DNA of 64,000 bases from Streptosporangiaceae bacterium (GTDB lineage: Bacteria > Actinomycetota > Actinomycetes > Streptosporangiales > Streptosporangiaceae): the NCBI GenBank assembly GCA_025964715.1, contig JAOPYH010000190.1, positions 1-64,000 on the forward strand, given 5' to 3'. The notes under the pieces are model-generated. The model was given only the letters and a program-made list of their open reading frames with translations, searched no databases and had not been told where the DNA came from. Of this stretch, positions 43,985-52,581 are shown piece after piece. The translations under genes and the position numbers were made by a program. Within the stretch, counting starts at the first letter, position 1. Each line of letters begins with the position of its first letter.

Positions 43985-44632
43985 TCAAGGGGCGGAAGAG
44001 GACCTCGGAAATGTCTGACGGGCGTCGGCCAGCCAGCGGGACCGCAACCCTCCGGGAACGTCCTCGACCGTGAGCCCGTAACACATGTGATCTCGCCACG
44101 CGCCGTCGATGTGCAGCTGCCGTCGCCTAATTCCCTCTTCCCGGAATCCCAGCTTTTCGACCACGCGGCGGCTCGCCGTGTTCTCGGGCCGGATATTGGC
44201 CTCGACCCGATGGAGCCCGATGGTGAAGAAGCAGTGGTCGACGGCCATGGCGACCGCCGTGGGCATCACGCCGCGCCCCGCGACTAGCCGGTCGACCCAG
44301 TAGCCGATCTGCGCGGACCTGGCCGACCCCCACACGACCGCGCCGACGGTCAGCTGACCCGCGAAATCGCCGTGGTAGGTGACGATCCAGGGCAGCGCCA
44401 GCCCCTGACGTGCCTCTCGGCGCATGGTGTGCACCATGCTCACGTACGGACCCAGGCCGCTGCGAAACAGCGGGGTCTCCGGGTTGGTCGGCTCCCAGGG
44501 ACGCAGCCACTCGGCGTTGCGCACCCGCATGTCCCGCCATGTGGCGGCGTCTCGAATCCGCAATGGCCGCAATCCGACGGGTCCCTCGGTCAGCGTGACC
44601 GGCCAACCGCGCATACGTTCCACAAATCCCAT
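43985..44632 (-). CDS. RimJ/RimL-type GNAT acetyltransferase
   Basis: 215-residue GNAT enzyme related to ribosomal-protein N-acetyltransferases. It has VGLRPLRIRDAATWRDMR, QIGYWVDRLVAGRGVMPTAV with the acetyl-CoA loop, and HRVEANIRPENTASRRVVEK followed by LGFREEGIRR. ATG at 44632 with AGGGA close by is preferred over GTG at 44704, which would overlap mogA and lacks an SD. It lies between mogA and sepX on one strand; this order is also seen in other actinomycetes. Confidence 0.85.
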   Translation of the reverse strand: MGFVERMRGWPVTLTEGPVGLRPLRIRDAATWRDMRVRNAEWLRPWEPTNPETPLFRSGLGPYVSMVHTMRREARQGLALPWIVTYHGDFAGQLTVGAVVWGSARSAQIGYWVDRLVAGRGVMPTAVAMAVDHCFFTIGLHRVEANIRPENTASRRVVEKLGFREEGIRRRQLHIDGAWRDHMCYGLTVEDVPGGLRSRWLADARQTFPRSSSAP

Positions 44633-44678
44633 GATTCCCTGGTCTGGGGGCAAGACGCCATCAATTGCCGCCATGAGG

Positions 44679-45161
44679 TCAATCCGAACGCGGGTGATCT
44701 CCACCGCTAATCTGATCGACCGCGTGATTAATCACCGGGCCCAGCACGGTCATGCCGTCCCGTACGCCCCCGCTCGAGCCGGGGAGATTGACGATCAGGG
44801 TGCGACCGGCGACGCCCGCGAGCCCCCGGGACAGGATCGACGCGGGGACCTTGTCGCGCCCCTGCAACCTGATGGCATCGGCGATCCCGGGCACCTCCCG
44901 TTCGATCACCCGGCGCGTCATCTCCGGCGTCCGGTCGGTCGGGGTCAGGCCGGTGCCGCCGGTGGTCACCACGACGTCGTATTCCGCCTCGACCGAGTCC
45001 CGCAGCACCTCGAAGACCGGCTCGCCGTCCGGGACCACGAATGGCCCGTCCACCTGACAGCCGGCCTCCCGCAGCAGTTCGACCAGCACCGGCCCGGAAC
45101 GGTCCGCATAGACACCGGCGGCCGCCCGGTTGGACACCGTCACAGCCTTAGCCCGAATCAT
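44679..45161 (-). CDS. mogA: Molybdopterin adenylyltransferase (MogA/MoaB type)
   Basis: Adenylylates molybdopterin before molybdate insertion. 160 residues with AVTVSNRAAAGVYADRSGP, the substrate motif VVTTGGTGLTPTDRTPE and NLPGSSGGVRDGM. ATG at 45161 follows GGAGGGG; the moaC stop is 26 bases upstream. Part of the galU-glp-moaC-mogA transcript. Confidence 0.92.
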   Translation of the reverse strand: MIRAKAVTVSNRAAAGVYADRSGPVLVELLREAGCQVDGPFVVPDGEPVFEVLRDSVEAEYDVVVTTGGTGLTPTDRTPEMTRRVIEREVPGIADAIRLQGRDKVPASILSRGLAGVAGRTLIVNLPGSSGGVRDGMTVLGPVINHAVDQISGGDHPRSD

Positions 45162-45187
45162 CAGCCCCTCCTCACCAGCCGGGGTCA

Positions 45188-45679
45188 TTAGGCACGGCGC
45201 CAGACCCCCGTCTTTCCGCCGGTCTTCTCCTCGACCCGTACATCCGTGATCACCGCACCGGGGTCGATGGCCTTCACCATGTCGATCAGCGCGAGCCCGG
45301 CCACGGACACCGCCGTGAGCGCCTCCATCTCCACGCCCGTACGGTCCGCCGTACGGACGGTGGCGGCGATCGCCACGCCCTCGTCGGTGACCTCCAGCGT
45401 CACCGAGACGGCGTGCAGTGCGATGGGGTGACACAGCGGCACCAGGTCGGGGGTCTTCTTGGCCCCTTGGATGCCGGCGATGCGGGCCACCGCAAGCGCG
45501 TCGCCCTTTGGCACGTCCCCCTGGCGTAGGGCGTTCACACACGCCTGGGACAGCCGTACGAACCCGGTGGCCGTCGCCGTACGGACCGACACGTCCTTGG
45601 CGGACACGTCTACCATGCGGGCCGCTCCGGACTCGTCCAGATGCGTGAAGACGCCCTCGTCCGGGCGCTCGGTCGTCAT
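45188..45679 (-). CDS. moaC: Cyclic pyranopterin monophosphate synthase
   Basis: Acts in the first stage of molybdenum-cofactor synthesis. The 163 residues include RMVDVSAKDVSVRTA, KKTPDLVPLCHPIALHAVSV and the catalytic region DRTGVEMEALTAVSVAGLAL. Its ATG overlaps the stop of the upstream moeA-like gene (ATGA), so translation is coupled. Confidence 0.95.
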   Translation of the reverse strand: MTTERPDEGVFTHLDESGAARMVDVSAKDVSVRTATATGFVRLSQACVNALRQGDVPKGDALAVARIAGIQGAKKTPDLVPLCHPIALHAVSVTLEVTDEGVAIAATVRTADRTGVEMEALTAVSVAGLALIDMVKAIDPGAVITDVRVEEKTGGKTGVWRRA

Positions 45680-46911
45680 GGCAGCCTCATGACCTCGACC
45701 GTGGAGCCCGCCGGCAGCGTCTCCACGTCCTCAGGAAGGACGATCAGGCCCGACGCCGCCGACAGCGCGCCGAGCTGGTGCGAGCCCTGGCCCTCGGCCG
45801 GAGTGACCTCGTACAAATGTTCTCCGGCGCCCCGGCCCAAGAACGTCAGCATGCCCCGGAGATAGTGGCGCACCCCAGCGGGCGAGGTCAGGTCCTGCGT
45901 GAGCACGGCCGCCACAGTGGGCAGCGGCTCAGGAGGCAGGCCCTGCATGGCGCGCAGTGCGGGGCGTACGAACACCTGGAACGAGACGTACGCGCTCACC
46001 GGGTTGCCGGGGAGCGTGAAGATCGGTGTGGTGCCGTCGATGAGGCCGAACCCCTGGGGCTTGCCCGGCCGCATCGCGACCTTGGAGAACTCCATCGTGC
46101 CGACTCCGGACAGGACCTCCTTGACGACGTCCCGCGCGCCCATCGAGATGCCACCCGAGGTGATGATCGCGTCGGCCCGCGTCAGCTGGTCGCGGATCGA
46201 CTCCAGCACCGCGGAGGGGTCGTCGGCCACGGTCGCCTGCCGGTAGCCGATGCCGCCGGCCTCGCGTACCGCGGTGGCGAGCATGAAGCTGTTGGATTCC
46301 CAGATCTGGCCGGGGCCGAGCGTCGACCCCGGCTCGCGCAGCTCGCTGCCCGTGGACATGACGAGGACGCGGGGCTTGGGGCGTACGGAGACCGACGGCC
46401 GGCCGACGGCGGCCAGCATGCCGAGCTGTGCCGCGCCGAGCCGGGTGCCGGGCTCCATCACCAGCTGGCCCGCCCGCACGTCCTCACCGGCGCGCCGGAT
46501 GTAGTGCCCGGGCACCGCGGATCTGGTGATCTTCACCTTCACCGTGCCGCCGTCGGTCCACTCGACCGGGATCACCGCGTCGGCTCCGGCCGGCAGCGGA
46601 GCGCCGGTCATGATCCGCGCGGACAGGCCGGGACGGATCGCCGAGACGGCCATGTCACCGGCCGCGACGTCACCGATGACCGGCAGCGACACCGGCGTCT
46701 CGGGCGAGGCGTCCGCGACGTCCGAGGCGCACACGGCGTAGCCGTCCATGGCCGAATTGTCGAAGGGCGGCAGCGGGACGGGCGCGGTCACCGGCTCGGC
46801 CAGTGCCGCGCCCTCGGCGTCGAGCAGCGCCAGCTCGAGCGGCGACAGCAGCGGCACCGCGCCGAGGATCCCGGCGAGGTGGTCGTCGACGCTCTTCAGC
46901 GGCGTGCTCAT
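45676..46911 (-). CDS. glp: MoeA/gephyrin-like protein (Glp)
   Basis: 411-residue MoeA-fold protein: domain I/II with DNSAMDGYAVCASD, domain III with MSTGSELREPG and TSGGISMGARDVV, and LPGNPVSAYVSFQVFV. MoeA inserts molybdate into molybdopterin. In Corynebacterium a MoeA-like Glp instead binds FtsZ and the membrane receptor GlpR. The sepX/glpR-type gene 3 kb downstream on the same strand favours the Glp role. Whether it keeps MoeA activity is open. Overlaps galU upstream and moaC downstream by ATGA. Confidence 0.88.
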   Translation of the reverse strand: MSTPLKSVDDHLAGILGAVPLLSPLELALLDAEGAALAEPVTAPVPLPPFDNSAMDGYAVCASDVADASPETPVSLPVIGDVAAGDMAVSAIRPGLSARIMTGAPLPAGADAVIPVEWTDGGTVKVKITRSAVPGHYIRRAGEDVRAGQLVMEPGTRLGAAQLGMLAAVGRPSVSVRPKPRVLVMSTGSELREPGSTLGPGQIWESNSFMLATAVREAGGIGYRQATVADDPSAVLESIRDQLTRADAIITSGGISMGARDVVKEVLSGVGTMEFSKVAMRPGKPQGFGLIDGTTPIFTLPGNPVSAYVSFQVFVRPALRAMQGLPPEPLPTVAAVLTQDLTSPAGVRHYLRGMLTFLGRGAGEHLYEVTPAEGQGSHQLGALSAASGLIVLPEDVETLPAGSTVEVMRLP

Positions 46912-47840
46912 GACTCGCGCGACCCCCCCGACTCCGCGGCCGGGTGCGACTGCACGAAGTCACGGAGCCACGGCATGAAGTCGGGCGCCAGGTCCGGTCG
47001 CTCGGAGGCGAACTGCACGACGGTGCGGAGGTATTCGAGCTTGTTGCCGGTGTCGTAGCGGCGGCCGCGGAACAGCACCCCGTGCACCTGCCCACCCTCC
47101 TCCACCGGCATGCCCGCGAGGGTACGGAGGGCATCGGTCAGCTGGATCTCGCCGCCGCGCCCTGGGGGGGTCTTCTCCAGCACATCGAAGACCGCGGGGT
47201 CGCAGACGTAGCGGCCGATGATGATCCAGTTGCTCGGCGCGTCCCCTTGTGCCGGCTTTTCGACCAGGTCGGTGATGTTGACGATGTCGTCGTCCTCGGT
47301 CGGCTGGATGGCCGCGCAGCCGTAGGCCGAGACCTGGTCGGGCTCGACCTCCATGAGGGCGACGACGCTCCCGCCGTACTGCCGGCGGGCTTCGATCATG
47401 CGGGTCAGCAGGGCGTCGCGGGCGTCGATCATGTCGTCACCGAGCAGCACGGCGAACGGCTCGTCGCCGACATGCTGCCGGGCGCAGTACACGGCGTGCC
47501 CGAGCCCCTTCGGCTCGCCCTGCCGTACGTAGTGCATGGTGGCCAGGTCACTCGACTCGCGCACCGAGGCGAGCCTTTCCTCGTCGCCCTTGGCGCGCAG
47601 TGCCTCCTCGAGCTCGTAGGCTCGATCGAAGTGGTCCTCAATGGAGCGCTTACTGCGTCCGGTCACCATGAGCACGTCGGTGAGGCCGGCCGCGACGGCC
47701 TCTTCCACGACGTACTGGATCGCCGGCTTGTCAACGATGGGCAGCATTTCCTTGGGGGTCGCCTTGGTCGTCGGCAGGAATCGGGTTCCGAGTCCAGCCG
47801 CCGGGACGACCGCCTTGAGGACAGGTGAGAAGTCGGCCAT
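46908..47840 (-). CDS. galU: UTP-glucose-1-phosphate uridylyltransferase
   Basis: Makes UDP-glucose for cell-envelope and storage glycans. The signature VVPAAGLGTRFLPTTKATPK opens the protein, followed by MLPIVDKPAIQYVVEEAVAA and FAVLLGDDM. The 310-residue length is normal. ATG at 47840 lies exactly 6 bases behind TAGGGT and lacks an SD, so the operon's first gene is probably leaderless. It is followed by glp with a four-base overlap. Confidence 0.96.
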   Translation of the reverse strand: MADFSPVLKAVVPAAGLGTRFLPTTKATPKEMLPIVDKPAIQYVVEEAVAAGLTDVLMVTGRSKRSIEDHFDRAYELEEALRAKGDEERLASVRESSDLATMHYVRQGEPKGLGHAVYCARQHVGDEPFAVLLGDDMIDARDALLTRMIEARRQYGGSVVALMEVEPDQVSAYGCAAIQPTEDDDIVNITDLVEKPAQGDAPSNWIIIGRYVCDPAVFDVLEKTPPGRGGEIQLTDALRTLAGMPVEEGGQVHGVLFRGRRYDTGNKLEYLRTVVQFASERPDLAPDFMPWLRDFVQSHPAAESGGSRES

Positions 47841-47846
47841 GCAATG

Positions 47847-47852
47847 ACCCTA
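47847..47852 (-). promoter_or_regulatory. -10 element of a leaderless galU promoter
   Basis: TAGGGT on the minus strand, then six bases, then the galU ATG. Confidence 0.6.
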
Positions 47853-47906
47853 GTCATCGGAAGGTGGAGAGTGGTGCAGGACCCAGAGCGGCACGGTGAA
47901 GAGTCA

Positions 47907-48500
47907 ATGACGATCATTGCGGGCACGGCCGCCGCCAAGGTCTCGATGCGGGCGTCCTTGCTGGCCGCGCGCGGCGGGATGAGCGCCGAAGAGCGTGCGG
48001 TGGCGGCCCGCTCGATGCGCGATGCCCTGCTGACGCGGCCCGAGGTCGAGATGGCCGGGTCCATCGCCGCCTATGTCTCGCTCCCTGGCGAACCGGACAC
48101 CCGCGGCCTGCTGTTCGCCCTGTGGAAGCGGGGTTCCTATGTGCTGCTCCCCCGGCTGCTGCCGGGCGGTGACCTGGACTGGGCGACCTACGAGGGGCCG
48201 GACTCCCTCGCGGCCGGCCCGTACGGCCTGCTGGAACCGGTCTCCGGGCCGCGCGGCGTGCGGGCGGTGGAGGCGGCCGACGTTGTGATCGTGCCGTCCC
48301 TGGCGGTCGACCGTACGGGGATGCGGCTCGGCCGCGGCGGCGGGTCCTATGACCGGGCGCTCGCCCGGGTCGGCCCGCAGATCCTCACAGTCGGCATGGT
48401 CTACGACTCCGAGCTGCTCGACGAGGTCCCGGCCGACCCCCACGACCAGCCCCTGCGCGCGGCCGTCACCCCATCGGGCGGCTTCACCCGCTTCGCCTGA
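47907..48500 (+). CDS. 5-formyltetrahydrofolate cyclo-ligase
   Basis: ATP-dependent enzyme returning 5-formyl-THF to the active folate pool. The family shows a basic N-terminal ATP site (KVSMRASLLAARGGM), AAYVSLPGEPDTRGL, VIVPSLAVDRTGMRLGRGGG and SYDRAL, and the ending DQPLRAAVTP. 197 residues from ATG 47907, with GAAGAG 3 bases away. In-frame GTG codons at 47871 and 47874 behind GGTGGAG would add 11 or 12 residues and cannot be excluded. It is divergent from galU. Confidence 0.9.
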   Translation: MTIIAGTAAAKVSMRASLLAARGGMSAEERAVAARSMRDALLTRPEVEMAGSIAAYVSLPGEPDTRGLLFALWKRGSYVLLPRLLPGGDLDWATYEGPDSLAAGPYGLLEPVSGPRGVRAVEAADVVIVPSLAVDRTGMRLGRGGGSYDRALARVGPQILTVGMVYDSELLDEVPADPHDQPLRAAVTPSGGFTRFA

Positions 48501-48616
48501 CGGCACTCCGCGACCGGCCACAGGGCGATCCCGGCGCCGGTGGGACGAGCTGCCGGGCCGGCGCCGGCGTTCACTACGCGTGATCTTGCAGTTGCCCGCT
48601 CTGATAGTAATGACGC

Positions 48617-49606
48617 ATGGCGGACGCTCCGTGGCGAATCCTGGCACTGGTGCCCCTCGGGGAGGATCTCGTCCGCCCCATGTTCGCCGACCTCGACGTC
48701 GAGGTCGGCTTCCCGGAGACCCGCGACCGTGACGGCATGCAGGCCGCGCTCGCAGAGGCCGAACTCGTCATAGGCGACTTCACCGGGACCCTTCGGCTGG
48801 ACGCCGCCGCGGTCGGCGCCGCACCTAGCCTGGCCTTCGTGCAGATGCCCCAGGTAGGGGTGGACAGCTGTGACCTGCCGGCGCTGAGCGCGGCGGGCGT
48901 ACCGGTGGCCAACACGGCCGGAGCCAACGCCCGGGCGGTCGCGGAATGGGCACTCGGCGCCGCCTTGACCCTGTGCCGCCGGCTGGCCTGGGGGGACCGG
49001 CGGATGCGCTCGGGCGAGTGGCCGCAGAGCGAGCTGCTGGCCCGCGGCACCCGTGAGATCCACACGCTGCGCGTCGGCATCCTGGGCTTCGGCGCCATCG
49101 GCTCCGAGGTGGCCCGGTTGTTCGCCGCCCTCGGCTGTGATGTGTCGTACTGGTCACGGCGGCGCCGTCCCGACGCCGCGGCGACATACCGCCGGGAGCT
49201 CGACGACCTGCTGAGCAGCTCCGACATCCTGATCATCGCCCTGCCTCGTACGGCCGAGACCGCCGGCCTGCTCGGCCCCGAGCACCTCGCACTCCTGCCG
49301 CCGGGTGCGTTGCTGATCAACGGGGCACGGGGCGGCATCGTGCCCGAGGACGCCGTGCTGCAGGCCCTCGACCACGGACGCCTCGGCGGCGCCGCCCTCG
49401 ACGTCTTCGAACCAGAACCGCCGGCCACGGGACATGCGCTGCGCTCTCATGAGAACGTGCTGCTCTCCCCGCACGTCGCGGGCGCCACCGCGCAGGCACA
49501 GCTCAACATCGTGACCCTGGTGATGAGCAATATCCGCGCCGCGATCGAGGGCGCCCCGGTGGTGAATGTGGTCAATGGCCTCGACCCGGTGATCCGCCGA
49601 CGCTGA
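48617..49606 (+). CDS. D-2-hydroxyacid dehydrogenase family protein
   Basis: NAD(P)-dependent oxidoreductase of 329 residues. The Rossmann motif is VGILGFGAIGSEVA, followed by SSDILIIALPRTAETAGLLG, NGARGGIVPEDAVLQAL (with the catalytic Arg) and SPHVAGATAQAQ with the catalytic His. It resembles phosphoglycerate or hydroxypyruvate dehydrogenases, but the substrate is not defined. There is no SD; a TAGTAA hexamer 6 bases ahead of the ATG suggests a leaderless start. Confidence 0.88.
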   Translation: MADAPWRILALVPLGEDLVRPMFADLDVEVGFPETRDRDGMQAALAEAELVIGDFTGTLRLDAAAVGAAPSLAFVQMPQVGVDSCDLPALSAAGVPVANTAGANARAVAEWALGAALTLCRRLAWGDRRMRSGEWPQSELLARGTREIHTLRVGILGFGAIGSEVARLFAALGCDVSYWSRRRRPDAAATYRRELDDLLSSSDILIIALPRTAETAGLLGPEHLALLPPGALLINGARGGIVPEDAVLQALDHGRLGGAALDVFEPEPPATGHALRSHENVLLSPHVAGATAQAQLNIVTLVMSNIRAAIEGAPVVNVVNGLDPVIRRR

Positions 49607-49627
49607 CCGTTCGTCGGTTTATTACAA

Positions 49628-49642
49628 GTGTGCAGTGCACAC
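49628..49642. promoter_or_regulatory. 15-nt palindrome upstream of the antiporter
   Basis: GTGTGCA-G-TGCACAC is a perfect 7+7 inverted repeat. A -10-like TACAAT lies near 49661, so the palindrome covers the expected -35. It is a likely operator for a regulator not encoded nearby. Confidence 0.55.
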
Positions 49643-49701
49643 TCAAATCTGTAGGATCACTACAATCACAGTGACCCCGGCAGACCCGAAGGGCGGTACG
49701 C

Positions 49702-51186
49702 GTGCGGCTTGACGTCTGGATGCTGGCCGGGGCCGCCCTCGTAATCGCCGCGATCGTCGCCGTACGGCTGTCGTACCGGATGGGCCTGCCGAGCCTGCTG
49801 GCCTACCTCGGGCTCGGGGTCCTGATGGGCGAGTCCGGCTTCGGCATCCGCTTCGACAACGCCGAACTCGCCCAGACCCTCGGTATGGCGGCCCTCGTCG
49901 TCATCCTGACCGAGGGTGGCCTGACGACGAATTGGCAGCACGTACGCCCCGGCGTCCCCATCGCGCTCTCCCTGGCCACGGTGGGTACGGCCGTCAGCAT
50001 CGTGATCCTCGCGGTGACCGGGCACTGGCTGCTCGGCTTCGACTGGCGGCTGGCGTTCCTGCTCGGCGCGGTCCTGGCGCCCACCGACTCGGCCGCGGTC
50101 TTCTCGGTGCTGAGGCGGCTGCCGCTGCCCAACCGGCTGGCCGGGATCCTCGAGGCCGAGTCGGGGTTCAACGACGCTCCGGTCGTGATCGTCGTCATCA
50201 TGCTGAGCGAGCTGAACGGGCACCGGCCCGGGATCTGGGCCCTTCTGGCGATCCTCGTGTACGAGTTGGTCGCCGGCGCGGTGGTCGGCTTCGTGGTCGG
50301 CCGGATCGGGGTCTTCACGCTGCGCAGGGTGGCGCTGCCCGCCTCCGGTCTCTATCCGCTCGCGGTGCTGTCACTGGCGCTGGGCTCCTACGGCGCGGCC
50401 GCGCTGCTGCACGCGAGCGGCTTCATGGCCTGCTACGTCTGCGCGCTCGTGCTGGGCAACGCACGCCTGCCACACCGGCCGGCGACGCGGGGGTTCGCCG
50501 AGGGCATCGCCTGGCTGGCCCAGATCGGGCTGTTCGTCATGCTCGGCCTGCTCGCGTCACCTTCCGAACTGCCGCATGAGATCCTCGCCGCCCTCGTCAT
50601 CGGGTTCGTGCTCGTGCTGGTCGCCAGGCCACTGTCAGTGCTGATCTCCACGCTCGGGTTGGGTGTCGGCTGGCGCGAGAGAGCGTTCCTGTCATGGGCG
50701 GGCCTGCGCGGTGCGGTCCCGATCGTGCTGGCCACCATCCCCATCACCCACCTCGTCCCCGGGGCACAGCGCCTGTTCGCACTGGTCTTCGTGATCGTCG
50801 TATTCCTGACCCTCCTCCAGGGCCCGACACTCCCCCTGGTGGCACGGTTGTCCAGGGTCACCGTGGAGGGTGAGGCGAAGGATCTCGAGGTGGAGGCCGC
50901 GCCGCTCGAGGAGCTCAACGCCGACCTGCTGGAGGTACGCGTTCCGTCCGACTCACAGCTCAGCGGAGTGGAGATCTTTGAGCTGAGGCTTCCGTCCGAG
51001 GCCTCGATCACGCTCATCGTCCGGGATGGGCGCAGCTTCGTGCCGGGCCCGACGACCCAGATCCGTGGGGGCGACGTGCTGCTCGTCGTCGCGACCGCGC
51101 CCGCGCGGCGGGAGGCCGAACGCCGGTTGCGCGCGGTGAGCCGACGCGGCAAGCTGGCCGGCTGGTTCGGTGAGACCGGTGAGTAA
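49702..51186 (+). CDS. Monovalent cation/H+ antiporter with TrkA-C domain (CvrA/NhaP2 type)
   Basis: CPA1-type exchanger of 494 residues. About twelve membrane segments fill residues 5-395, with the conserved acidic ion site region LGAVLAPTDSAAVFSVLRRL and ESGFNDAPVVIVVI. A soluble TrkA-C/RCK-C-like domain follows at about residues 410-480 (LEVRVPSDSQLSGVEIFELR). TrkA-C domains bind nucleotides, including cyclic di-AMP in related K+ exporters, so potassium/proton exchange in osmotic control is likely. GTG at 49702 follows GAAGGGCGG. Confidence 0.88.
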   Translation: MRLDVWMLAGAALVIAAIVAVRLSYRMGLPSLLAYLGLGVLMGESGFGIRFDNAELAQTLGMAALVVILTEGGLTTNWQHVRPGVPIALSLATVGTAVSIVILAVTGHWLLGFDWRLAFLLGAVLAPTDSAAVFSVLRRLPLPNRLAGILEAESGFNDAPVVIVVIMLSELNGHRPGIWALLAILVYELVAGAVVGFVVGRIGVFTLRRVALPASGLYPLAVLSLALGSYGAAALLHASGFMACYVCALVLGNARLPHRPATRGFAEGIAWLAQIGLFVMLGLLASPSELPHEILAALVIGFVLVLVARPLSVLISTLGLGVGWRERAFLSWAGLRGAVPIVLATIPITHLVPGAQRLFALVFVIVVFLTLLQGPTLPLVARLSRVTVEGEAKDLEVEAAPLEELNADLLEVRVPSDSQLSGVEIFELRLPSEASITLIVRDGRSFVPGPTTQIRGGDVLLVVATAPARREAERRLRAVSRRGKLAGWFGETGE

Positions 51187-51269
51187 CGCACCACAGTCCC
51201 ACAGGTACCATTGGCAGTCGTTAGACCAGAGTGCCAGTCCACCGTGGCTGTGTGCAGCGAGGAGGAACC

Positions 51270-51629
51270 GTGCCGACGTATCAGTACGCCTGTACCGCGT
51301 GCGACGAGCGGCTCGATGTCGTACAGAAGTTCAGCGACGACCCACTGACCGAGTGCGGGGAATGCGGTGGCCGCCTGCGCAAGGTGTTCTCCGCCGCGGG
51401 CATCATCTTCAAGGGATCGGGCTTCTACCGGACCGACAGCCGCGGCTCCGGCAAGGCACCCTCGACCACCTCGTCGAGCGGCTCGGACAAGCCCACGAAG
51501 AGCGAGTCCTCGTCGGATTCCAAGAGCTCGGACTCCAAGAGCTCCGGGTCCAAGAGTTCTGGCGACTCCAGCGGCTCTTCGGCATCCTCGTCCTCGTCTT
51601 CGTCTTCGTCTTCGGAGAAGGTCGCCTGA
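51270..51629 (+). CDS. FmdB-like zinc-ribbon protein with serine-rich tail
   Basis: 119-residue protein. The N-terminal zinc ribbon has two cysteine pairs (YACTACDERLD and TECGECGGRLR). GIIFKGSGFYRTD is typical of the FmdB/CxxC family found beside mscL or 5-FCL genes. Residues 60-115 are an almost pure Ser/Lys/Asp low-complexity tail. GTG at 51270 follows GAGGAGGAA. The function of the family is unclear; regulation of gene expression has been suggested. Confidence 0.88.
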   Translation: MPTYQYACTACDERLDVVQKFSDDPLTECGECGGRLRKVFSAAGIIFKGSGFYRTDSRGSGKAPSTTSSSGSDKPTKSESSSDSKSSDSKSSGSKSSGDSSGSSASSSSSSSSSSEKVA

Positions 51630-51762
51630 CCTCGCGGATCCAAGCTTTCCGGGAGTAGCGCTCCCGCGGCGGCGCCCGATCGGACCGGGCCGGGCCGGCG
51701 AGTTATCCACAATTCGGGCGGGGGCCGCCTCGGGCGTACGGGCTGCGGTTAGGGTCGGCGCC

Positions 51763-52581
51763 ATGCCCATGTCACAGCCCGTCGCCGAGGTCGGAGTCAT
51801 CGGCGGTTCCGGGTTCTACTCGTTCCTCGACGATGTCGAGGAAGTCGCCGTCGACACCCCCTACGGCCGGCCCAGCGACCGGATCGCCATCGGGACCGTG
51901 CCCACCGGGAGACGGGTCGCCTTCGTCCCGCGCCACGGCCGCGACCATCGCTACCCCCCGCACAAGATCCCCTATCGCGCCAATCTGTGGGCCCTGCGGT
52001 CACTCGGAGTCCGTCAGATCCTGGCGCCGAGCGCGGTGGGCTCCCTCACCCCCAAGTACGGTCCCGGCACGCTCGCCATCCCGGACCAGCTCGTCGACCG
52101 GACCCATGGCCGCGCGCAGACCTTCTACGACGAGGGTGGCGCGGTCCACGTGACCTTCGCCGATCCCTACTGCCCGGTCGGCCGCCGAACGGCCGTCGAC
52201 GTCGCCGCCAGTGCCGGTTGGCAGCCGATCGACGGCGGCACTCTGGTGGTGATCGAGGGGCCGCGCTTCTCCACGCGCGCCGAGTCGCAGTGGTACGCGG
52301 GCCAGGGCTGGACCCTCGTCGGCATGACGGGCCATCCCGAGGCCGTGCTGGCGCGGGAACTGGCGCTCTGCTACACGCCCATCTGCCTGGTGACCGACCT
52401 CGACGCCGGCATCGACGAGGGCGAGGGCGTCACGATGGGCGAGGTCTACCGCGTCTTCGCTCAGAACATCGACCGGCTCCGGCCCGTGGTCGCCGACCTC
52501 GTCGCCGCGCTCCCGGCCGAGCGCGACTGCCCCTGCGCACATGCGCTCGACGGCATCAACCTCCCCTTGGAGCTCCCGTGA
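51763..52581 (+). CDS. mtnP: S-methyl-5'-thioadenosine phosphorylase
   Basis: Cleaves MTA, the by-product of polyamine and autoinducer chemistry, to adenine and methylthioribose-1-phosphate. Family marks are VGVIGGSGFYSFLDD, FVPRHGRDHRYPPHKIPYRA (phosphate and dimer contacts), IEGPRFSTRAES and VTDLDAGIDEGEGV near the base-binding site. 272 residues. ATG at 51763 lies 7 bases behind TAGGGT and lacks an SD, so it is probably leaderless; ATG at 51769 is an alternative. Purine versus methylthioinosine preference cannot be settled by eye. Confidence 0.85.
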   Translation: MPMSQPVAEVGVIGGSGFYSFLDDVEEVAVDTPYGRPSDRIAIGTVPTGRRVAFVPRHGRDHRYPPHKIPYRANLWALRSLGVRQILAPSAVGSLTPKYGPGTLAIPDQLVDRTHGRAQTFYDEGGAVHVTFADPYCPVGRRTAVDVAASAGWQPIDGGTLVVIEGPRFSTRAESQWYAGQGWTLVGMTGHPEAVLARELALCYTPICLVTDLDAGIDEGEGVTMGEVYRVFAQNIDRLRPVVADLVAALPAERDCPCAHALDGINLPLELP

